From Planctomycetota bacterium (GTDB lineage: Bacteria > Planctomycetota > UBA1135 > GCA-002686595): a stretch of DNA of 64,000 nt. The notes below the pieces were generated by a model. That model was not told the origin of the DNA. It did no database searches and saw nothing but the letters and a program-made list of their open reading frames with translations. The position numbers and the translations under genes are program-made. The stretch covers positions 62,001 to 126,000 of the forward strand of contig JABABA010000007.1 of the NCBI GenBank assembly GCA_014238415.1, written 5' to 3'. Every line of letters begins with the position of its first letter. Within the stretch, counting starts at the first letter, position 1. This document shows positions 1 through 9,155 of this stretch, piece by piece.

Positions 1-1110
1 ACGGCTCAATTGCAGGCCCGCGGCTATGCGGACCGCCAACCCCAAGCGCTCTATGACCTGGCGGGGCGCCCGACCTCCTTGGAGGACCTGCTTGTGCAAG
101 GCCCCGAAGGCCCCTATGTACGCTGCTGGTTCTATGAGCGGCCGAATTCCGGTTCGGATGTCTTTGGCTTCAACGATGCGCCCACCCACCAGACCGACTG
201 GGTTGTGGCCCAGAACAAACAGCCCCCTTACGAGGATGAGTTGTCAGGCTGGATGCACATCGACCACCAGCACCTGATCCGCTACACGCGCAACCTCAAG
301 ACCCTGGCCTGGTTGGGCAACGACGCAATGGCCAAGGACCTGCTTTGGTCTGCGGCGGAGAACGAACGACTCTCCTATCACCCCTATCCGGTGACCTCGA
401 GCTATGAAATCCAGAGCACCCAGATGATCAACCGCATGCAGTATGTGCAACAGTATCCGGGTCAGGGTTTTGACATGCGGCGAAGCGAGTGCTGGGGCAT
501 GGACGCGGCAATCTGCAACTATGCTCTCTCCGATCAGGAGCGGCGCGACATTCTGCGACCCTGGTTTGGGCAGACAGTTGACCTGATCGACGCGGGCCAA
601 AGCACCTGCTCGGGCAACATCATGTCCTCCGCCATCGGCATCGTCTTCGGACAGGACTACCGCACGCGCCAGACCTTTGAAGAGTCTTTCGCCACAACCC
701 TGCTGCGGTCCTTCTCGACCTCGGTCTTCGCAGGCGTGGACGAAGAACGCTTCCAGAAGGCTCAAGACTCAATCATTGCATCTGCCACCTGCACCGTGAC
801 GCCGCCTTTCTGGAATGACAGCGAGGGCAAGCCCGCTTTTCACGTGGGTGTGGGTCCCTGGAACCCTGGAGAAGGTGAATTCTGCTTCGGCATTCCAGGA
901 GACGCATTCAGCGGCTACCACGACTCCACCAATCCTCTGCCAATGATGGCCTGGGCCACCTTGGCCAGCGAAGACGACCTGTTCACGCTGAAGTCATCGA
1001 TGATGCTCGGTGGCGGTGATCTGCGCGCGCGACTGGAGGCCAAAGGAACAACCGATATCGCTCACTGGGCTCCCCTGCTGGCAATCAGTCAGCTGGCACC
1101 AATGAACTGA
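1..1110 (+). CDS. Hypothetical protein, 5' end outside window
   Basis: The frame is open from the first base, so the true start lies to the left and the visible TTG at position 10 is probably not the start. About 369 residues of the C-terminal part are visible. They are rich in aromatic residues, His and Trp and look like a folded secreted or periplasmic domain, with segments such as HIDHQHLIRYTRNLKTLAW and a Gly-rich patch GVGPWNPGEGEFCFG. I recognise no catalytic motif and cannot assign a family. It ends 52 bases before the next secreted-protein gene on the same strand, so the two may be co-transcribed. Confidence 0.6.
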   Translation, partial: TAQLQARGYADRQPQALYDLAGRPTSLEDLLVQGPEGPYVRCWFYERPNSGSDVFGFNDAPTHQTDWVVAQNKQPPYEDELSGWMHIDHQHLIRYTRNLKTLAWLGNDAMAKDLLWSAAENERLSYHPYPVTSSYEIQSTQMINRMQYVQQYPGQGFDMRRSECWGMDAAICNYALSDQERRDILRPWFGQTVDLIDAGQSTCSGNIMSSAIGIVFGQDYRTRQTFEESFATTLLRSFSTSVFAGVDEERFQKAQDSIIASATCTVTPPFWNDSEGKPAFHVGVGPWNPGEGEFCFGIPGDAFSGYHDSTNPLPMMAWATLASEDDLFTLKSSMMLGGGDLRARLEAKGTTDIAHWAPLLAISQLAPMN

Positions 1111-1162
1111 GGGTGAAGGTACTGACCACCCCACGATTCCAGAGACGGGATACAATCAGGGG

Positions 1163-2983
1163 ATGCGTCCCCGTCACTTCCTTCTGATTGCTTCGCTCGC
1201 GCTGCTAGGGACCAGGTCCCTGGAAGCCGCACCACAATGGTCCAGCAACCCCGGCTCAAATCTGGCGGTAGCGGATGCCGGTGGCGACCAGGTGCAACCC
1301 AAGATTGCCCCCACCATGGACGGCGGCTGCTATGTCAGCTGGTTCGACAATATCGCCAATGGCTTTGACCTGCGCCTGCAGAAGCTTGACGCCAACGGCC
1401 AGGAACTATGGCCCCACAACGGTGTGCTTGTTCTCGACCGCGGATTCTCATCAACCCAGGACTATGGCCTCGATGTGGACGCAGTGGGCAATGCTCTTAT
1501 GGCCTGTCGTGATGACAGCGGCAGCGGCACCCAGATCAGTGCCGCAAAAGTCTCCCCCGGTGGCATCTTGCTCTGGGGTCCAGGGGGAATCACCTTGACC
1601 GCCACCAGCGCATTTGTAGCAGCGCCCAAGATCGCTGGTACCAGCGACGGCGCGGCGGTGGTCGCCTGGCTTGAGAACTCGTCAGTCAAACTACAAAAAC
1701 TCGATGGCGCCGGAACACCTCAGTGGGGCGCCGGCCTCAATCTCACTCCCTCAGTCGGTTCATACTCTGTAGCGGACCTGCATGACCATGGCACGACGGT
1801 CATCCTCTCAATGGTGCACCAGACGGGCTCGCAGTTTTTTTCCCCAAAACACCTGGTCGCAATAAAATTCGACGGCCTGGGCAACTCACTTTGGGGAACC
1901 TCTCCCCTCAGCATCTTCGACTCGGGCTCCCTGCAGATAGGCAACTTCCCGTCATTCATTCCTGACGGCAACGGGGGTGCGCTCTTTGCCTGGTACGGAG
2001 TCAGTCCCTTGCAGGTCTACGCCCAACACATACTCCCGGGAGGAACCGAGGCCTTCCCTCACAACGGTGTCAGTGGCTCAACGAATACCGGCCAGGTCCG
2101 TACTGATCCAAATCTGGCCTATGACGCCGCGAGCGGAACGACCTACATGTTCTGGACAGAGCAGAATTCAGGCCAGTCCCAACATGGCCTCAGCGGCCAG
2201 AGATTCGATGCGGGAGGAGTACGCCAATGGGGTAACCACGGGGTTTCCTTGATTCCCGTAGGAAGCATGGAGATTCGTCAGGCCAAGACCGAGGTCAGTG
2301 GAACCGGGGCCTTTGTGTTCTGGAGCGAGATCCCGAGCTTCGGCACGGACACGCTCCACGGTGCCCATATTGATTCCACGGGAACCGTTGACATCGCTGC
2401 TTTTGATGTGGCCTCCACTCCCGCCGTCAAGTCGCGGCTCGATATTGACAAGGGTACCAACGGCCAGATCCTGCTGGCGTGGAGCGATCAGGCCGTAGAC
2501 ACTGGAAACATCCTGGCGCAGAACGTGGGTCCCGATGGAAGCCTGGGACCGATTGATCTGGGAGTGATCTACTGTGATGTAAACCCAGACAACTCGGCCA
2601 CCATCAGCATCAGCAGCCTGGACTGCAGTCAAACCTCTATCTTGGTCACACTCAGCAATGGCCCGCCAAACCAGTTCGGCTATCTTTTGGTTGGTACTGG
2701 CAATGGGAGCGTCACGGATCCTCCAGGTGCCCTGGGAGATCTGTGTCTGTTGGGCTCGGCAATCGGGCGCTATCGACAGGATGCGGCCTTGATCAACGGG
2801 GGCGGGATCTTGAGCACGGACATCCTGAACGCCAACACCGGCGCAGGCGGTGGCGCCCTGCCCAATCCTCTCGTGGGCAATATCTGTGCGCCGCCCGGAC
2901 AAACATGGAACTTCCAATACTGGCACCGCAACTCTGGTAGCCCTTCGGGCTTCTCCCAGGCACTGGCGGTCACCTTCCAGTGA
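1163..2983 (+). CDS. Secreted beta-propeller-like protein with shared C-terminal domain
   Basis: A 606-residue exported protein. Residues 1-22 form a signal peptide (basic start, hydrophobic core, cleavage near SLEA/APQ). Residues 30-460 carry loosely repeated units with the flavour 'G..YV.W.D...G.D..LQKLDANG..LWP', resembling a beta-propeller. The last roughly 115 residues (NQFGYLLVGTG, GDLCLLGSAIGRY, W.F.YWHR) match the C-terminus of the protein at 41782-42732 in order and spacing. The ATG is preceded by an AGGGG ribosome site. I infer surface display or secretion; the substrate is unknown. Confidence 0.75.
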   Translation: MRPRHFLLIASLALLGTRSLEAAPQWSSNPGSNLAVADAGGDQVQPKIAPTMDGGCYVSWFDNIANGFDLRLQKLDANGQELWPHNGVLVLDRGFSSTQDYGLDVDAVGNALMACRDDSGSGTQISAAKVSPGGILLWGPGGITLTATSAFVAAPKIAGTSDGAAVVAWLENSSVKLQKLDGAGTPQWGAGLNLTPSVGSYSVADLHDHGTTVILSMVHQTGSQFFSPKHLVAIKFDGLGNSLWGTSPLSIFDSGSLQIGNFPSFIPDGNGGALFAWYGVSPLQVYAQHILPGGTEAFPHNGVSGSTNTGQVRTDPNLAYDAASGTTYMFWTEQNSGQSQHGLSGQRFDAGGVRQWGNHGVSLIPVGSMEIRQAKTEVSGTGAFVFWSEIPSFGTDTLHGAHIDSTGTVDIAAFDVASTPAVKSRLDIDKGTNGQILLAWSDQAVDTGNILAQNVGPDGSLGPIDLGVIYCDVNPDNSATISISSLDCSQTSILVTLSNGPPNQFGYLLVGTGNGSVTDPPGALGDLCLLGSAIGRYRQDAALINGGGILSTDILNANTGAGGGALPNPLVGNICAPPGQTWNFQYWHRNSGSPSGFSQALAVTFQ

Positions 2984-3001
2984 ATTGATTACCCTCTGGG
3001 C

Positions 3002-3697
3002 ATGAAGGTCATCGAAGCCCTTGCCCTCCTTGCCCTTGCCGGCTGCACCCCCCTGCCCCCCTCCAGCACAACGATCAGCGGGGAGGACGATGCCTTTCAG
3101 GGGGCGATTCAAATCTCCCACCCCCTGACGGACACTGATCAAGAGGGGTTGCACTACGGCCTGCGAATCGAAGTCGATGGTAGCGGCGGGGAGGTGATCG
3201 AGACCCTTGCGGGTGGCCAGACTGTACGGCTCGGGGATATCGCCCTCTCCGGACCCGGAGATGTATACCTCGACTTCGACTACAACTTCGTTGCAGTCGG
3301 CTTCTATGTGGTCAAGCCCTTTGACAGATTCAACCTTGAAGGGGAGCTGGGCTTTGGACACTCCTCCCTCGATGCAACGGCATCTCTCGGAGCGCTATCA
3401 GAGTCAGCTGAGTTCCAGGAATCTGGACTCTATGTGGGCGGCAATGCCTCATACCAACTGAACTGGCCCCTGCTCCTGTTCTACAGGCTGCGAGGATTTC
3501 AGGGAAGCGGGGATGACGACACGAGTACTTGGGAAACACAACTTGGTACCAGTTGGACGGTCAACGAGACCATGACAATCTCAGCGGGCATGCAAGCCTG
3601 GAACTACCTGCGAGAACCAGGTGGCCCGCCTATAACCCCGTCGGACCTCGATCTGACCCTGAACGGGCCTTTCTTGAGGCTTGAGTTCTCATTCTAG
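3002..3697 (+). CDS. Putative outer-membrane lipoprotein with beta-barrel-like pattern
   Basis: 231 residues. The N-terminus has a hydrophobic core ending in LALAGC, a good lipobox with Cys15 as the lipidation site. The rest alternates polar and hydrophobic residues (YLDFDYNFVAVGFYVVKPF, LNGPFLRLEFSF) and ends in Phe, as in outer-membrane beta-barrels. The gene starts 18 bases after the secreted protein upstream and is probably in its operon. No named family is recognised. The barrel call is inferred from the pattern only; a soluble beta-sandwich lipoprotein is the alternative. Confidence 0.6.
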   Translation: MKVIEALALLALAGCTPLPPSSTTISGEDDAFQGAIQISHPLTDTDQEGLHYGLRIEVDGSGGEVIETLAGGQTVRLGDIALSGPGDVYLDFDYNFVAVGFYVVKPFDRFNLEGELGFGHSSLDATASLGALSESAEFQESGLYVGGNASYQLNWPLLLFYRLRGFQGSGDDDTSTWETQLGTSWTVNETMTISAGMQAWNYLREPGGPPITPSDLDLTLNGPFLRLEFSF

Positions 3698-3906
3698 TGA
3701 TGGGCGCAATTGTCTCCGGGCCCCGCGCAGCCACGGGTCCCTGTTGACCCACCCAACACCCCTGAATCGCCCCGTGGGCAACCCGGCATTGGACATTCAG
3801 ACCACCCCCGTTACAATGCTCCCAATTCCCCGAGTCCGCTGAGTTCGAATCCAGCGCCTCTCGGCCCCTAGATTGGTCCGGCCCCAGAACAGGCGACCCA
3901 CTCCCC

Positions 3907-5343
3907 ATGACCAACAGCAAGAAGTACACCCCCTCCCAACGCGAACAGGACTTCCTCGACACCGTGGAGAGCCCACGCTATGAGCGCGAGAGCCTCAATG
4001 GCCTCAAGCCCTTCCTGGAGAACAGGGTGGCGGAGGATGTCCAGGGTTTCTACAGCCCCGCAGAACTTGACGCCCTCGTAAAGCTAGAGGGCACCGAACG
4101 GGATGTGGAGCACCGCATGCCGGTCAAGATGACCCGCCACTACTTTGAGTTGGCCCAGAACAGTGAACCCCTCAGGCAACTGGTGAAAGCCAGACCTGAA
4201 GAGACCGCCGACCTGCAGGGCAGCGATGATCCGGGCCACCAGATGGACTACAGCCCCGTTGAAGGCCTTCTGCACAAGTACGAGATGGGCCTGATGTATG
4301 TGGTCTCCACTTGTTCCGCCCACTGCCGCTTTTGCTACCGCGAGGAACTGATCAGCCGCAAGGAGGTCGAACGCCTGGACGGCACGGTTGCCAAGAAGGG
4401 CATGGCACAGATCGATGAGATCAGCGCCTACATTCACGCCCACAACAAGCTGGTGGCGGACAATAATGGCCGCCACCCTGAGACCGGGCGCGAGAAACTC
4501 CGGGAAGTACTGATGTCCGGCGGCGATCCCATGGTTCTCTCCAACGCCAAGATTGCAGCCTGGATGGCGGCCCTGGCTGAGGCAGGGGTTGAGGCGATTC
4601 GCATTGGCACCAAGGAACTGGCCTTTTTCCCTGATCGCTTCGACGAAACCTTCCTCACCATGCTCGACAACTTCCACAGGATCTATCCTGATGTGAGTCT
4701 ACGCATGATGATTCACTTCAATCATCCCGACGAGTTCCTGACCAAGGATGCGAAAGGTGACTTCATCCAGGATCCCTCTGGAACCCTGCAATGGCAACCA
4801 GCGACCAAGCGTGCCATGGTGGGTTTGGTTTCAAGGGGATGGGTCCGGGTGGAGAACCAATCCCCGCTGATCAAGGGTATCAACGACGATCCCGAAGCCC
4901 TGCGCGTCATGCAGCGCGCCATCAAACAGATTGGTGGCGAGAACCACTACTTCTTCTGCGGCCGGGACATCGTAGCCCACAAGGCCTTCAACATCCCTAT
5001 CGAGAAGGCCTGGGCGATCTTGAACGAATCCCAAAAAGGCCTCTCGGGAGTCGAAGCTCACGCGCGCCTGTCAATCACGCACTACAAGGGCAAGACAGAG
5101 GTTGTATCCGTAAGCAACAAACCCTTGCCCGGAGTGCCGGGAACAGAGAACGGTGTTGTGATCTTCAAGATCTTACGCAGCGCCGCAGATGCGCACGAAC
5201 GCGGCAGGCTCTGCATCGTCGGCCGCAACCCCGAAGCAATCTGGTTCGATGGCTATGAAGACCGGGTCATCATGGATGAAGCGGGTCTCTTCAGCTATGT
5301 CCGCGTGGACACTCCAAAAGCAGTCTCCACCAAGTCCACCTAA
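3907..5343 (+). CDS. KamA-family radical SAM amino acid 2,3-aminomutase
   Basis: 478 residues, related to lysine 2,3-aminomutase (about 416 residues) with a longer N-terminus and an insert near residues 178-198. The radical SAM cluster motif is STCSAHCRFC with Cys136, Cys140 and Cys143. The PLP lysine is probably Lys396 in YKGKTEV, aligning with the GGGGKTP lysine of the clostridial enzyme. By hand alignment Arg353 (CGRDIVAH) sits where lysine aminomutase has Asp293, and Ile390/Thr391 replaces Asp330. Those two Asp bind the substrate's terminal amino group, so lysine is an unlikely substrate and a dicarboxylic amino acid such as 2-aminoadipate or glutamate fits better. First gene of an operon with CoA-transferase subunits (26-base gap) and an aminotransferase. 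Family call is firm; substrate is inference. Confidence 0.85.
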   Translation: MTNSKKYTPSQREQDFLDTVESPRYERESLNGLKPFLENRVAEDVQGFYSPAELDALVKLEGTERDVEHRMPVKMTRHYFELAQNSEPLRQLVKARPEETADLQGSDDPGHQMDYSPVEGLLHKYEMGLMYVVSTCSAHCRFCYREELISRKEVERLDGTVAKKGMAQIDEISAYIHAHNKLVADNNGRHPETGREKLREVLMSGGDPMVLSNAKIAAWMAALAEAGVEAIRIGTKELAFFPDRFDETFLTMLDNFHRIYPDVSLRMMIHFNHPDEFLTKDAKGDFIQDPSGTLQWQPATKRAMVGLVSRGWVRVENQSPLIKGINDDPEALRVMQRAIKQIGGENHYFFCGRDIVAHKAFNIPIEKAWAILNESQKGLSGVEAHARLSITHYKGKTEVVSVSNKPLPGVPGTENGVVIFKILRSAADAHERGRLCIVGRNPEAIWFDGYEDRVIMDEAGLFSYVRVDTPKAVSTKST

Positions 5344-5369
5344 ACTCACTAGCATCCCCAAGGGATCCA

Positions 5370-6080
5370 ATGATCGACAAAACCGTACCGAGTGTGGCTG
5401 AAGCCGTGCAAGGTATCCATGACGGTGCCACCATCATGATTGGCGGCTTCGGTGAAGCAGGCAGCCCAATAGAGCTGATCCACTCTTTGATCGACCAGGG
5501 CGCAAGCAACCTGACCGTAATCAACAACAACACGGGCAGTGGCGAAGTGGGCCTGGCGGCTCTGATCAAGGCTGGACGCGTGAGCAAGATGATCTGCTCC
5601 TACCCCCGCTCCCAAAACTCAACGGTGTTCCCAGACCTCTACCGTGCCGGCAGGGTTGAGTTGGAACTGGTTCCACAAGGGACCCTGGCAGAGCGCATTC
5701 GCGCGGGCGGCGCAGGCATTCCCGCTTTCTACACTCCTGCGTCAGTGGGCACACCCCTGCAAGAGGGCAAGGAGTTGCGTAGCTTCGACAACCAGGAGTA
5801 TGTGCTTGAACGGGGTCTGCGGGCAGACTACGCCCTGCTCAAAGCCCGGCGCGCGGACCGCTACGGAAATCTGCTCTACAACAAAACCGCCCGTAACTTA
5901 AGCCAGTTGATGGCCATGGCAGGAGGGACAACAATTGTGCAAGTCGCAGAGATTGTCGAGGCCGGAGAGCTCGATCCCGAGACAGTGATCACCCCGGGTA
6001 TTTTTGTGCAACAGGTGATACGAATTCCCAATCCAGCCCACGAGTCCGATCTGGTTCGCCAAGGAGTGAGTTACCCATGA
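5370..6080 (+). CDS. 3-oxoadipate-type CoA-transferase subunit A (PcaI/ScoA family)
   Basis: 236 residues, the normal length for the alpha subunit of family I 3-oxoacid CoA-transferases. It has the N-terminal IMIGGFGEAGSP glycine loop, then TVINNNTGSGEVGLAALIK, LELVPQGTLAERIRAGGAG and the C-terminal ETVITPGIFVQQVIRI. This string is closer to PcaI/CatI (3-oxoadipate:succinyl-CoA transferase) than to acetoacetate enzymes, judged from memory. It follows the aminomutase after 26 bases with an AGGG ribosome site and overlaps subunit B by ATGA, so the two subunits are translationally coupled. In context it would activate a 3-oxo dicarboxylic acid with succinyl-CoA. Confidence 0.87.
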   Translation: MIDKTVPSVAEAVQGIHDGATIMIGGFGEAGSPIELIHSLIDQGASNLTVINNNTGSGEVGLAALIKAGRVSKMICSYPRSQNSTVFPDLYRAGRVELELVPQGTLAERIRAGGAGIPAFYTPASVGTPLQEGKELRSFDNQEYVLERGLRADYALLKARRADRYGNLLYNKTARNLSQLMAMAGGTTIVQVAEIVEAGELDPETVITPGIFVQQVIRIPNPAHESDLVRQGVSYP

Positions 6081-6736
6081 CCTCCCCCATCGGTCTCAGC
6101 AGGGAGGAGATGGCCCAGCGCGTTGCTCTCGACATCCCTGACGGCAGCTATGTGAACCTGGGCATTGGCATCCCTGAGCTGATCGCCAAGTTCGTCCCCG
6201 AGGGACGCGAGTTCATCTATCACACGGAAAACGGCCTGCTTGGAATGGGGCCATCTCCCTTGGAGGGTCAGGGCGAGCCAGAACTGATCAACGCAGGCAA
6301 ACGCCAGATCACCGCGCTTCCCGGAGCCGCTTATTTCCACCACGCAGACAGCTTCTCCATGATTCGTGGAGGACACCTGGACCTATGTGTCCTGGGCGCC
6401 TTGCAGGTCGCCAAGAACGGGGATCTGGCCAACTGGTCCACAGGGGGACCCGACGCGATCCCCGCAGTGGGCGGTGCTATGGATCTGGTCGCAGGGGTCA
6501 AGCAGATCTTCGTAGTCACTCAACACTGCACGAAGCAGGGTCATCCCAAGTTGGTAGAGGCCTGTACCTTCCCTTTGACTGGAGTGGCTGTGGTCAGCAG
6601 AATCTACACGGATCTGGCGGTGATCGCTGTGACACCGGAAGGTCTGCGGGTCTTGGAGTTGAGCCCGGGTGTAGACCTTGCCTATGTTCAAGAACGTACG
6701 GGAACGGAACTCCTGCCCGCACTGCCGTCTTCCTGA
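6077..6736 (+). CDS. 3-oxoadipate-type CoA-transferase subunit B (PcaJ/ScoB family)
   Basis: 219 residues, full length for the beta subunit. The catalytic glutamate lies in HTENGLLGMGP (about residue 56), the site of the enzyme-CoA thioester intermediate. GAAYFHHADSFSMIRGGHLD, NWSTGGPDAIPAVGGAMD and FPLTGVAVVSRIYTDLAV match the PcaJ pattern. The start codon overlaps the stop of subunit A (ATGA). The gene ends 10 bases before the aminotransferase, placing all four genes in one transcription unit. Substrate preference between 3-oxoadipate and acetoacetate cannot be settled from the sequence alone. Confidence 0.87.
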   Translation: MTSPIGLSREEMAQRVALDIPDGSYVNLGIGIPELIAKFVPEGREFIYHTENGLLGMGPSPLEGQGEPELINAGKRQITALPGAAYFHHADSFSMIRGGHLDLCVLGALQVAKNGDLANWSTGGPDAIPAVGGAMDLVAGVKQIFVVTQHCTKQGHPKLVEACTFPLTGVAVVSRIYTDLAVIAVTPEGLRVLELSPGVDLAYVQERTGTELLPALPSS

Positions 6737-6746
6737 CCAGAACCAC

Positions 6747-8051
6747 ATGCAGTCCGAATCCAAGAGCATGGCGCTCTATCAACGAGCCCTGAAGGTGATG
6801 CCGGGCGGTGTCAGCCGCAACACGGTCCTACGTGCCCCCCATCCGCCGTACGCGACCACGGCCTCTGGCTGTCGGGTCACAGATCTTGAAGGCGTCGAGC
6901 GCATTGACTTTTCCAACAACATGGCCTCATTGGTCCATGGTCATTGTTTCGAGCCTGTGGTCACTGCCGTGACCGAGCAACTCAAGCGAGGCAGTGCCTT
7001 CACCCTGGCCACCGAAGTGGAGGTAGAATTCGCCGAGCACCTCTGCAGCCGCAACCCGGCCTTTGAAAAAGTGCGCTTTGTGAATTCCGGGACCGAGGCT
7101 GTGATGGGTTGCTTGAAAGCCGCCCGGGCCTTCACGGGTCGACCCAAGATCGCCAAAGTAGAGGGTGCCTACCACGGCCAGTACGACTACGCGGAAGTCA
7201 GCCAAACTGCAGGCCCCGGCAACTGGGGCGACCCGGCGGAACCTGCCAGCGTACCTGTGGCCCAGGGCACACCCGCCTCGGCCCTGGCCGAAGTCATCAT
7301 CCTGCCCTTCAACGATCCAGAAGGCGCGATTGCTCTGCTCGAACGCCATAAGACCGAGATTGCCTGCGTGTTGCTCGACCTCCTGCCCCATCGGGTGGGA
7401 CTGCGGCCAGCGAACAAGGACTTTGTGGCCGCCATGCGCAAATGGACCCAGGCCAACGGCGCCTTGCTCGTGGCAGACGAGGTGATCACCTTCCGCAGCG
7501 CTCTTGGTGGCGCCCAAGAATGGTACGGGGAGGTCCCCGACCTGACCGCACTGGGCAAGGCCATCGGCGGTGGTTTTCCCGTGGGTGCCATTTGCGGCCG
7601 AGCTCAGGTGATGGACGTGATGGATCCCCTTGCCGACAAGATCATCTTCCCCCACTCCGGAACCTTTTCCGCCAACCCAATCACCATGACCGCGGGCCTC
7701 GTTGCCATGCGGCACTTTGATCAGGCCGCAGTCGCTGAGCTCAATGCCCTCGCGGACCGTGCCCGGGCCAACCTCACCCAAGTGATCGAAGCCTCCGGCG
7801 TCCCGGCTTGTATCACAGGCGGCGGCTCCCTCTTCCGCTTGCACCTCAAGCCCACGCCCCCCACCAACTACCGCGAGTGCTACTCCACCCCGGAGCAAAA
7901 CCGCCAACTCAAGGTCCTGCTCGACCACCTCTTCCATGAGGGCTTGATCATGATCAACACCTGCAGCGCAGCTCTTTCCACGGCAATCGGGGACAAGGAA
8001 ATCAACGCACTGGTCTCTGGTGTCGAGGGCGGCCTCAAGCGACTCGGCTGA
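6747..8051 (+). CDS. Class III aminotransferase, HemL-like, candidate beta-amino acid transaminase
   Basis: 434 residues from the ATG at 6747, which sits 10 bases after the previous stop; MALY at 6768 is an alternative start. PLP fold type I: NSGTEAVM (phosphate loop), EGAYHGQYD, LLVADEVITFR with Asp244, and LGKAIGGGFPVGA with Lys271 as Schiff-base lysine. It resembles glutamate-1-semialdehyde aminomutase and the HemL-like beta-amino acid transaminases more than lysine or ornithine transaminases. A hemL role is unlikely because it closes an operon with a 2,3-aminomutase and a CoA-transferase. I infer removal of a 3-amino group to give a 3-oxo acid. Confidence 0.82.
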   Translation: MQSESKSMALYQRALKVMPGGVSRNTVLRAPHPPYATTASGCRVTDLEGVERIDFSNNMASLVHGHCFEPVVTAVTEQLKRGSAFTLATEVEVEFAEHLCSRNPAFEKVRFVNSGTEAVMGCLKAARAFTGRPKIAKVEGAYHGQYDYAEVSQTAGPGNWGDPAEPASVPVAQGTPASALAEVIILPFNDPEGAIALLERHKTEIACVLLDLLPHRVGLRPANKDFVAAMRKWTQANGALLVADEVITFRSALGGAQEWYGEVPDLTALGKAIGGGFPVGAICGRAQVMDVMDPLADKIIFPHSGTFSANPITMTAGLVAMRHFDQAAVAELNALADRARANLTQVIEASGVPACITGGGSLFRLHLKPTPPTNYRECYSTPEQNRQLKVLLDHLFHEGLIMINTCSAALSTAIGDKEINALVSGVEGGLKRLG

Positions 8052-8084
8052 AACGCCGGTGGACGATCCTCTTCCTGCACCCAA

Positions 8085-8258
8085 TCAGCCGAACTGAATC
8101 CCCTGGGCCAGGGGCAATTCCGCCGACCAGTTAACCGTGTTGGTTTGACGGCGCATGGTTGCTTTCCCGGCATCCGAACCCGATTCGCCGCCACCGCCCA
8201 TGTCCTTTCCACCTCCGAGTACGCCGCCGACTTGGAATCCGGCAGCGGCGTTCCCGAC
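8085..8258 (-). pseudogene. Duplicated 3' end of the ALDH7 gene (remnant)
   Basis: This stretch encodes 57 residues plus a stop, all in frame, matching the C-terminus of the ALDH7 gene at 9637-11157. The last 64 bases (8084-8147) are identical to 9636-9699, including the stop codon and one base beyond; further in, the match falls off but the reading frame survives ([19 protein letters not shown]). It has no start codon. It follows the TGA of the unknown gene 8259-9155 directly and in the same frame, so readthrough would add this tail. Most likely a leftover of a duplication that separated the ALDH gene from the aminotransferase. Confidence 0.85.
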
Positions 8259-9155
8259 TCACTCGTTCTTGGCTTCCTCGAACTGCACACAGGCCCAGGC
8301 GTACCAGTGCTCGACATCTGCCATCATCCCATCCCAGTTCTCTTGGCCCATCGCGAAACTGGGAAGATGGTCCGTGCTGGGGTTGAGGTTGCGATGCTCG
8401 GCGAAGGGCCCGTTCGCCTTTTCAAATGCGGCCCTGGCCTTGAAGGCGACAGAATCGATCTCAAAAGCCTTACGCCAGAGCGGATACTCCGTGTAGTGCC
8501 ATGAAATGGGGCCGGTCCCAGTGTAGCAACCGACATATTCTTCCCACCCTGGATCGCCAGGCTCCTCTCCTTGCATATTGGGGATCGGGGACGGGAAATC
8601 GGTCTCATCCAAGAACCCCGCATCAAGACCAGGGTTCATGGACTCACCATTCATCCACTTGTCCAATTCGATGGTCACTGTATATGTACCCAGCATTGCC
8701 ATCATAGTCTGCTTCTCCGGCTGGTCGTTGAGCTTGCGCAGCTTCTCAAGATCCTTGGCAAGGGCCCAGAACGCATTCTTTACGCCCTCGGGGAGACTTT
8801 CATCCAAGGCCCAGCCCGGGGTGGGCAGACGGTTGAGGTGATCGGGGCAGACAAGTTCCCTGCCGCAGACCTTGCACGTGGGACTGACATACAAGGCACC
8901 ATACTTCGGGTCGTCCTGAGTGGGAAATTTGCTCACCCACGAAAGGTCTTGCTCGTCTTGCCGGATCACGGGGGCTTCCACATCCTCCGGATCATTGGGC
9001 TGCACCACCCCCGAAGTATTCAAGGGGGAGGGCACGGGTGACTCGCTAACGCGGAGGAACAGCCAACAGGCCAGGGCCCCCGTAATGAAAACAACGGGGA
9101 CAACCAACATCGGCGTGAGGGGCCAACGGCTGCTCTGATTCAGGGAAGAGCTCAT
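8259..9155 (-). CDS. Hypothetical membrane-anchored protein with Cys cluster
   Basis: 298 residues from the ATG at 9155, chosen for a GGAGAG ribosome site; an in-frame extension to 9251 is less likely. Residues about 17-35 (MLVVPVVFITGALACWLFL) form one membrane segment with little N-terminal sequence, then an acidic, Pro-rich linker. CKVCGRELVCPDHL suggests a small metal site. The rest is soluble, Trp- and acid-rich. I do not recognise the family. It sits between two copies of the ALDH7 3' end, so it probably entered this locus by the event that made the duplication. Confidence 0.55.
   Translation of the reverse strand: MSSSLNQSSRWPLTPMLVVPVVFITGALACWLFLRVSESPVPSPLNTSGVVQPNDPEDVEAPVIRQDEQDLSWVSKFPTQDDPKYGALYVSPTCKVCGRELVCPDHLNRLPTPGWALDESLPEGVKNAFWALAKDLEKLRKLNDQPEKQTMMAMLGTYTVTIELDKWMNGESMNPGLDAGFLDETDFPSPIPNMQGEEPGDPGWEEYVGCYTGTGPISWHYTEYPLWRKAFEIDSVAFKARAAFEKANGPFAEHRNLNPSTDHLPSFAMGQENWDGMMADVEHWYAWACVQFEEAKNE

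Noticed and set aside
2168..3361. Antisense frame spanning two secreted-protein genes
   Set aside because: Crosses two supported genes, no signal or domain.
3907..5343. Straight call as lysine 2,3-aminomutase opening a beta-lysine pathway
   Set aside because: The two Asp that bind the lysine side chain are not present in the hand alignment, and no beta-lysine mutase, dehydrogenase or acetyltransferase gene is near. Kept as an alternative only.
6747..8051. Glutamate-1-semialdehyde 2,1-aminomutase (hemL)
   Set aside because: Fold matches, but the gene closes an operon with an aminomutase and a CoA-transferase and has no tetrapyrrole neighbours.
6927..8084. Long antisense frame over the aminotransferase
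   Set aside because: Mirror of a conserved coding region; Gly/His/Gln-rich with no family features.
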